Assembly (NCBI RefSeq): GCF_035969385.1
Contig: NZ_JAYKKJ010000002.1
Location: 62,001-126,000 of the forward strand
Origin: SELP01 sp035969385
GTDB lineage: Bacteria; Pseudomonadota; Alphaproteobacteria; Rhodobacterales; Rhodobacteraceae
Direction: 5' to 3'
DNA length: 64,000 nucleotides
Numbering within the stretch: the first letter of the stretch is position 1; every line of letters begins with the position of its first letter. The notes below the pieces were generated by a model. It ran no database searches and was not told where the DNA came from. It worked only from the letters and a program-made list of their open reading frames with translations. Positions 60,397 through 64,000 of this stretch are shown piece by piece. The translations under genes and the position numbers were made by a program.

Positions 60397-62237
60397 TATT
60401 CCGCGGCCTCCGCCTCGTCGCCCAGGAACCCGCCCGACTGTCGCTGCCACAGACCCGCGTAGATTCCGCCGTGATCCAGAAGCGCGTCATGGCTGCCCTG
60501 TTCAACGATCCGGCCACGATCCATGACAACGATCCGGTCCATCTGGGCGATGGTGGACAGGCGGTGTGCAATTGCGATCACCGTCTTGCCCTGCATCATG
60601 CCGTATAGGGTCGATTGAATGGCCGCCTCCACTTCCGAATCCAGGGCCGAGGTTGCCTCGTCCAGCACAAGGATCGGCGCGTTCTTCAGCATCACCCGTG
60701 CAATCGCGATCCGTTGCCGCTGTCCGCCGGACAGCTTCACGCCCCTTTCGCCCACATAGGCCGAATAACCAGACCGGCCACCGGGATCCTCCAGCGACAG
60801 GATAAAGTCATGCGCCTCGGCCTTGCGGGCGGCCGCGAACATCTCTTCGTCGCTGGCAAGGGGGTTGCCATATAGAATGTTGTCCCGGATCGACCGATGA
60901 AGAAGCGAGCTGTCCTGTGTCACCACGCCAATGGCCTTGCGCAGGCTGTCCTGCGTGACCTGCGAAATATCCTGCCCGTCGATGCGGATCACCCCTCCCT
61001 CCGGATCACGGAACCGCAGCAACAGGTTGACCAGCGACGATTTCCCGGCCCCCGACCGGCCAACCAGACCAACCTTTTCGCCCGGCGCGATGTCCAGCGT
61101 GATCCCGTCGATCCCGCCAACACCCTTGCCATAGTGGTGCACAAGATTGTCAAAGCGGATCGCGCCATCCGTGACCGTCAGACGCGTGTCGGACTTATCC
61201 GTCACCGCATGGTCAACGGACACGGATTGAAGCGCCTCGCGCACTGTGCCTGCGTGTTCGAACAGGCGCACGGTGACCCACAGAATCCAGCCCGACATGC
61301 CGTTCAGCCGCACGGCCAGCGCGGTCACCGCCGCGACCTCGCCCACGGTGCTTTGCCCATTGGTCCAAAGCCAAACCGCCGCGCCGATCACCCCGACAAA
61401 TAGGATCGCGTTGATTACGTTCAGGGCGAACGACAGTTCCGTCATCAGCCGCAGGAACCGGTGAAACCGCAGGCGCAGCCGCTTGAGCGCGTTGAGGACA
61501 AAGGCCTCTTCCTGTTCGCCATTGCTGAACAGCTTGACCGTTTCGATATTAGTATAGGCGTCCACGATCCGGCCATTGGCCAGCGACCGCGCATCGGACC
61601 ATTTTTCCGATGCCTTCGACACGCGAACGGCCGTCCAATAAGTATAGCTGGCATAGGCCGTCAGCCAGATCACCAAGGGAACGGCGACGCGCCAGTCTAT
61701 CCCTGACACAAGGATCACGGCGGTGACCGCATAGGACAGGGCATACCAGACCCCTTCGAACATCATGTACAAGCTGTCTTCGGTGGATTCCGACAGCTTC
61801 ATCACCCGGTTCGACAAGCGTCCGGCAAAGTCGTTCTGGAAAAACCCGATCGACTGGCCCAGCATGTGTTTATGTGCCCGCCAACGGACCCGCTCCTGCA
61901 TGTTTCCGGCAAGAGCCAGTTCAAGAAACGCGTGCTGGGCAAGGATCGCAGCGGGCCGCAGGAAGGTCAGCGCGAATGCGACGATCAGGATTTCCACCCT
62001 GTGGGTCGCCCAGAAATCGGCGGCGCCTGTCGCGTTCATCACGTCAACCAGCCGCCCGGCGTACCAGATCATCCCCGCCTCGAAGAGCGCGACAATCAGG
62101 CCTGTTAGCAACAGCCAGGGGACGATGCGCCGAAACGGGCGCATGGCTTCACGGTAGAAGGCCCACAACGTCGCGGGTGGCGTGCCGGAATCGCGTGCGG
62201 AAAAAGGATCGACTAGATTTTCAAAGAAGCGGAACAT
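60396..62237 (-). CDS. ABC exporter half-transporter, first of a pair
   Basis: The 613-aa half-transporter has a membrane domain (WLLLTGLIVALFEAGMIWYAG to about residue 320) and an ATPase with Walker A GRSGAGKSSLVNLLLRFRDPE, signature LSGGQRQRIAIARVML and Walker B ILVLDEATSALDSE. Both ATP sites look intact, as in its partner. AAAGG lies before ATG 62237. A structured 179-bp leader with a possible short peptide precedes it. Confidence 0.93.
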   Translation of the reverse strand: MFRFFENLVDPFSARDSGTPPATLWAFYREAMRPFRRIVPWLLLTGLIVALFEAGMIWYAGRLVDVMNATGAADFWATHRVEILIVAFALTFLRPAAILAQHAFLELALAGNMQERVRWRAHKHMLGQSIGFFQNDFAGRLSNRVMKLSESTEDSLYMMFEGVWYALSYAVTAVILVSGIDWRVAVPLVIWLTAYASYTYWTAVRVSKASEKWSDARSLANGRIVDAYTNIETVKLFSNGEQEEAFVLNALKRLRLRFHRFLRLMTELSFALNVINAILFVGVIGAAVWLWTNGQSTVGEVAAVTALAVRLNGMSGWILWVTVRLFEHAGTVREALQSVSVDHAVTDKSDTRLTVTDGAIRFDNLVHHYGKGVGGIDGITLDIAPGEKVGLVGRSGAGKSSLVNLLLRFRDPEGGVIRIDGQDISQVTQDSLRKAIGVVTQDSSLLHRSIRDNILYGNPLASDEEMFAAARKAEAHDFILSLEDPGGRSGYSAYVGERGVKLSGGQRQRIAIARVMLKNAPILVLDEATSALDSEVEAAIQSTLYGMMQGKTVIAIAHRLSTIAQMDRIVVMDRGRIVEQGSHDALLDHGGIYAGLWQRQSGGFLGDEAEAAE

Positions 62238-62305
62238 CGGAGGGGCCTTTCAAGCCACTGGAAATCACTATGGGTGAGGCGGTGTGTCTGCTGACCAGAC
62301 CGCCC

Positions 62306-62350
62306 AAACGGGACCAGACTGATCAAATCAGACGTGGATCAATCCCGTTT
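62306..62350 (-). promoter_or_regulatory. Nested inverted repeats in the ABC exporter leader
   Basis: AAACGGGA at 62306-62313 pairs perfectly with TCCCGTTT at 62343-62350. Within the loop CTGAT at 62319 pairs with ATCAG at 62327. The structure lies about 70 bp upstream of the exporter start and covers most of the short reading frame at 62323-62355. It could be an RNA leader switch or an operator. Confidence 0.45.
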
Positions 62351-62355
62351 CGCAT
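62323..62355 (-). CDS. Possible 10-codon leader peptide upstream of the ABC exporter
   Basis: An ATG at 62355 is preceded at eight bases by GGAGG, a perfect ribosome-binding site, and opens a frame of ten codons (MRNGIDPRLI) ending in TGA. It sits inside the inverted repeats of the exporter leader, so its translation would disturb that fold. Its expression is not shown, and a 10-codon frame with a good site can occur by chance. Confidence 0.35.
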   Translation of the reverse strand: MRNGIDPRLI

Positions 62356-62416
62356 AGTGCAATCCTCCGTTGTGCTACTTGTCCTTACCCCGGCAATTGC
62401 CGTCTGTCATCCGTTT

Positions 62417-63583
62417 TTATCGGAAGGTCAGCAATTCATCGCGGGTCATCCGGAACCCCGATGCGACCCAGCGGTCTTCCAGATCACGCAGCGCTGCGCC
62501 GAGTGCTGGCCCGGAGACACCCGGCATCAGGTCAGCGGCGGCGATAGGAAATCTCGCCTCTGACCCCATCCGAGCTTGTTCAAGTTCATCCTGCGTTGCA
62601 GTCCGGTTTTCCATCACGGCCCGCAAAAGCAGCGCGTCGGTCGCGGCCTCAACCCCGTGCCGATAGCCCAGTTCCGCAGGTCTTCCTCCGCTCTCAAGCG
62701 CGTTGCGCACCCGGTCGACCTCGCGAACTTCCGCCTTCGACAGCCGCAGACGGTCATCCGCATCCTCGCCCCCCAGCGCAACAAAGCGACGGATCAGGCC
62801 GGGGCAAAACCCGGCCTCCTCTTCCACATGGACCAGCACCGGGATCTGCGCAGCAGAGGCCCCGGGCAAAAGCCGCATCAACACCCCGCATCGGGCCATG
62901 GATGCAAGGGCCGGGCCCGGATCGGGTGCCTGCAGCAGCTTGCGGATTTCATGCCCGATCCGTTCGCGTGACAGGGTCTCGACCCCTTCCGCCAGCTCGG
63001 CACACGCGGCCAGACCATCAGGGTCCAGCCCCTCGGAAGGATCGCCATACCAGGCGTAGAACCGAAAAAACCGCAGAATCCGCAGATAATCCTCGCGGAT
63101 GCGGTCGAACGGATCTCCGATGAACCGGATGCGGCGGGCCAGAAGGTCGGGCAACCCTCCAAGCGGATCGACCACCCGGCCATCCGGTCCGGCGTAAAGC
63201 GCGTTGATCGTCAGATCGCGCCGCGCGGCATCTTCTTCGATAGTGTCGGCAAAGGCGACGACAGCCCGCCTCCCGTCGGTCGCCACGTCCCGCCGATAGG
63301 TGGTGATTTCATAGGGGATGTGATCGACCACGACCGTCACGGTTCCGTGGTCAATGCCTGTGGGAACGGCCGTCAGCCCCTTGTCCTGCGCCAGCGAAAG
63401 CACCTGTTCCGGACGCGCGTTGGTGGAAATATCCAGATCGGCCACGGGTTCATCCAAAATCGCGTTGCGGACGCAGCCGCCAACGAACCACGCATCATAT
63501 CCCGTGTCCGTCAGCATCGCACAAACCCGGCGCGCGCCGTCAGAGGTCAACCAATCCGCTTCGATCCGGAGGGCTTCTGTCAT
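62417..63583 (-). CDS. tRNA nucleotidyltransferase / poly(A) polymerase family protein
   Basis: The 388-aa protein belongs to the class II CCA-adding enzyme family. It has AWFVGGCVRNAILDEPVADLDISTN with the DxD metal site, VTVVVDHIPYEITTYRRDVATDGRRAVV, EEDAARRDLTINALYAG and the RIREDYLRILRFFRFYAWYG segment. It probably adds or repairs the tRNA 3' CCA end. ATG 63583 overlaps the stop of the NUDIX gene by four bases. A longer in-frame start would lie inside that gene. Confidence 0.92.
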   Translation of the reverse strand: MTEALRIEADWLTSDGARRVCAMLTDTGYDAWFVGGCVRNAILDEPVADLDISTNARPEQVLSLAQDKGLTAVPTGIDHGTVTVVVDHIPYEITTYRRDVATDGRRAVVAFADTIEEDAARRDLTINALYAGPDGRVVDPLGGLPDLLARRIRFIGDPFDRIREDYLRILRFFRFYAWYGDPSEGLDPDGLAACAELAEGVETLSRERIGHEIRKLLQAPDPGPALASMARCGVLMRLLPGASAAQIPVLVHVEEEAGFCPGLIRRFVALGGEDADDRLRLSKAEVREVDRVRNALESGGRPAELGYRHGVEAATDALLLRAVMENRTATQDELEQARMGSEARFPIAAADLMPGVSGPALGAALRDLEDRWVASGFRMTRDELLTFR

Positions 63584-64000
63584 CGCGTCAACCTGTCCGC
63601 CAGACCCCGCAGGATGCGCGCGGTCGCGCCCCAGATATAATAGGGGCCAAATGGCGCGGTGAAATAGTACCGCTTCCGACCCTGCCAACGCCGACCTTCA
63701 ACGCGAAAATTCATCGGGTCGGCAAGATGCGCGAACGGGACCCGAAACACCTCTTCAACCTCGCCAGCCTCTGGCCGGAAAGATGGCGCGCCGTGGACCA
63801 GTCCGACGATCGGCGTGACCGTAAAACTGGTCACCGTCTCATGGGTTGGCAGCGCACCCAAGACTTCGACCATGTCTCGCGACAGGCCAATCTCCTCTTC
63901 CGCCTCGCGCAGGGCGGTGTCCGCAAGGGTGGCATCGGTCGGGTCCTGCTTTCCTCCGGGAAAGGCGATCTGCCCGGGATGGTGTTTCAACCGGGCAGAG
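63580..64000 (-). CDS. NUDIX hydrolase, CoA pyrophosphatase-like (partial, N-terminus off window)
   Basis: The visible 140 codons carry LKHHPGQIAFPGGKQDPTD and the NUDIX box with DTALREAEEEIGL, characteristic of the NudL/CoA diphosphatase group (UPF0035-type PGGK motif). The frame stays open to the window edge, so the true start is outside. The CCA-adding enzyme gene is coupled downstream. The substrate is inferred from the family only. Confidence 0.88.
   Translation of the reverse strand, partial: SARLKHHPGQIAFPGGKQDPTDATLADTALREAEEEIGLSRDMVEVLGALPTHETVTSFTVTPIVGLVHGAPSFRPEAGEVEEVFRVPFAHLADPMNFRVEGRRWQGRKRYYFTAPFGPYYIWGATARILRGLADRLTR

Overview
The window reads as a chromosomal segment of a high-GC alphaproteobacterium, most likely a Rhodobacteraceae/Roseobacter-group member. 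The reasons are the protein families, the gene neighbourhoods (rnd-kdsD-lptC-lptA-lptB-hpf-ptsN without rpoN, ppiC-argJ-mutT beside secA, rimP-nusA-ylxR-infB), divergent katG/oxyR, and a RIME-like palindromic repeat. It is densely coding, with no gene-free stretch over 300 bases, and I saw no tRNA, rRNA, CRISPR array, transposase or phage gene.

Layout. 1-12526 (minus strand): one long type VI secretion (T6SS) operon, in transcription order an unrecognised protein, the FHA protein TagH, TssA, TssB, TssC, Hcp, TssE, TssF, TssG and ClpV (cut by the window edge). The TssJ/K/L/M and VgrG parts are not in view and probably lie to the left. 12645-15884: katG and its divergent regulator oxyR. 15943-20702 (plus): RNase D, then the KDO/LPS-export genes kdsD-lptCAB, then hpf and ptsN. 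20699-20806: a 108-bp palindromic repeat. 20803-29911 (minus): an envelope-glycan block with a two-part sulfotransferase, a GT14-like transferase, two paralogous GT2 transferases, galE (frameshifted), galU, kdsB and cysQ. These could jointly make and maintain a sulfated surface glycan, with CysQ removing the PAP left by sulfotransfer; that is inference. 30045-31474: an ABC-2 permease and an SH3-domain protein.

31674-35660 (plus): dnaK, dnaJ and radC. 35657-39528 (minus): a hypothetical protein and secA. 39718-42182 (plus): a periplasmic PPIase, argJ and mutT. 42237-48211 (minus): a small exported protein and the rimP-nusA-ylxR-infB operon, whose promoter is followed by an intrinsic-terminator hairpin before rimP (possible attenuator). 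48368-49993 (minus): an exported Gly-Asn-repeat protein and proline iminopeptidase. 50045-55344: ubiG, a MarR regulator, a nitrilase-family hydrolase, glutaredoxin, ComF, a methyltransferase-like protein with a degenerate SAM motif, hemH and a 68-aa membrane protein. 55491-57254: two L,D-transpeptidases around a CAP-domain lipoprotein. 57350-64000 (minus): an RNA methyltransferase, a heterodimeric ABC exporter pair with a possible regulatory leader, a CCA-adding-enzyme-family nucleotidyltransferase and a NUDIX hydrolase cut by the edge.

Most of the window is housekeeping. The parts most worth a second look are the sulfation/glycosylation block with its frameshifted galE, the repeat that supplies stop codons to two genes, the acidic TssG extension, the unknown first gene of the T6SS operon, and the two leader structures upstream of rimP and the ABC exporter.
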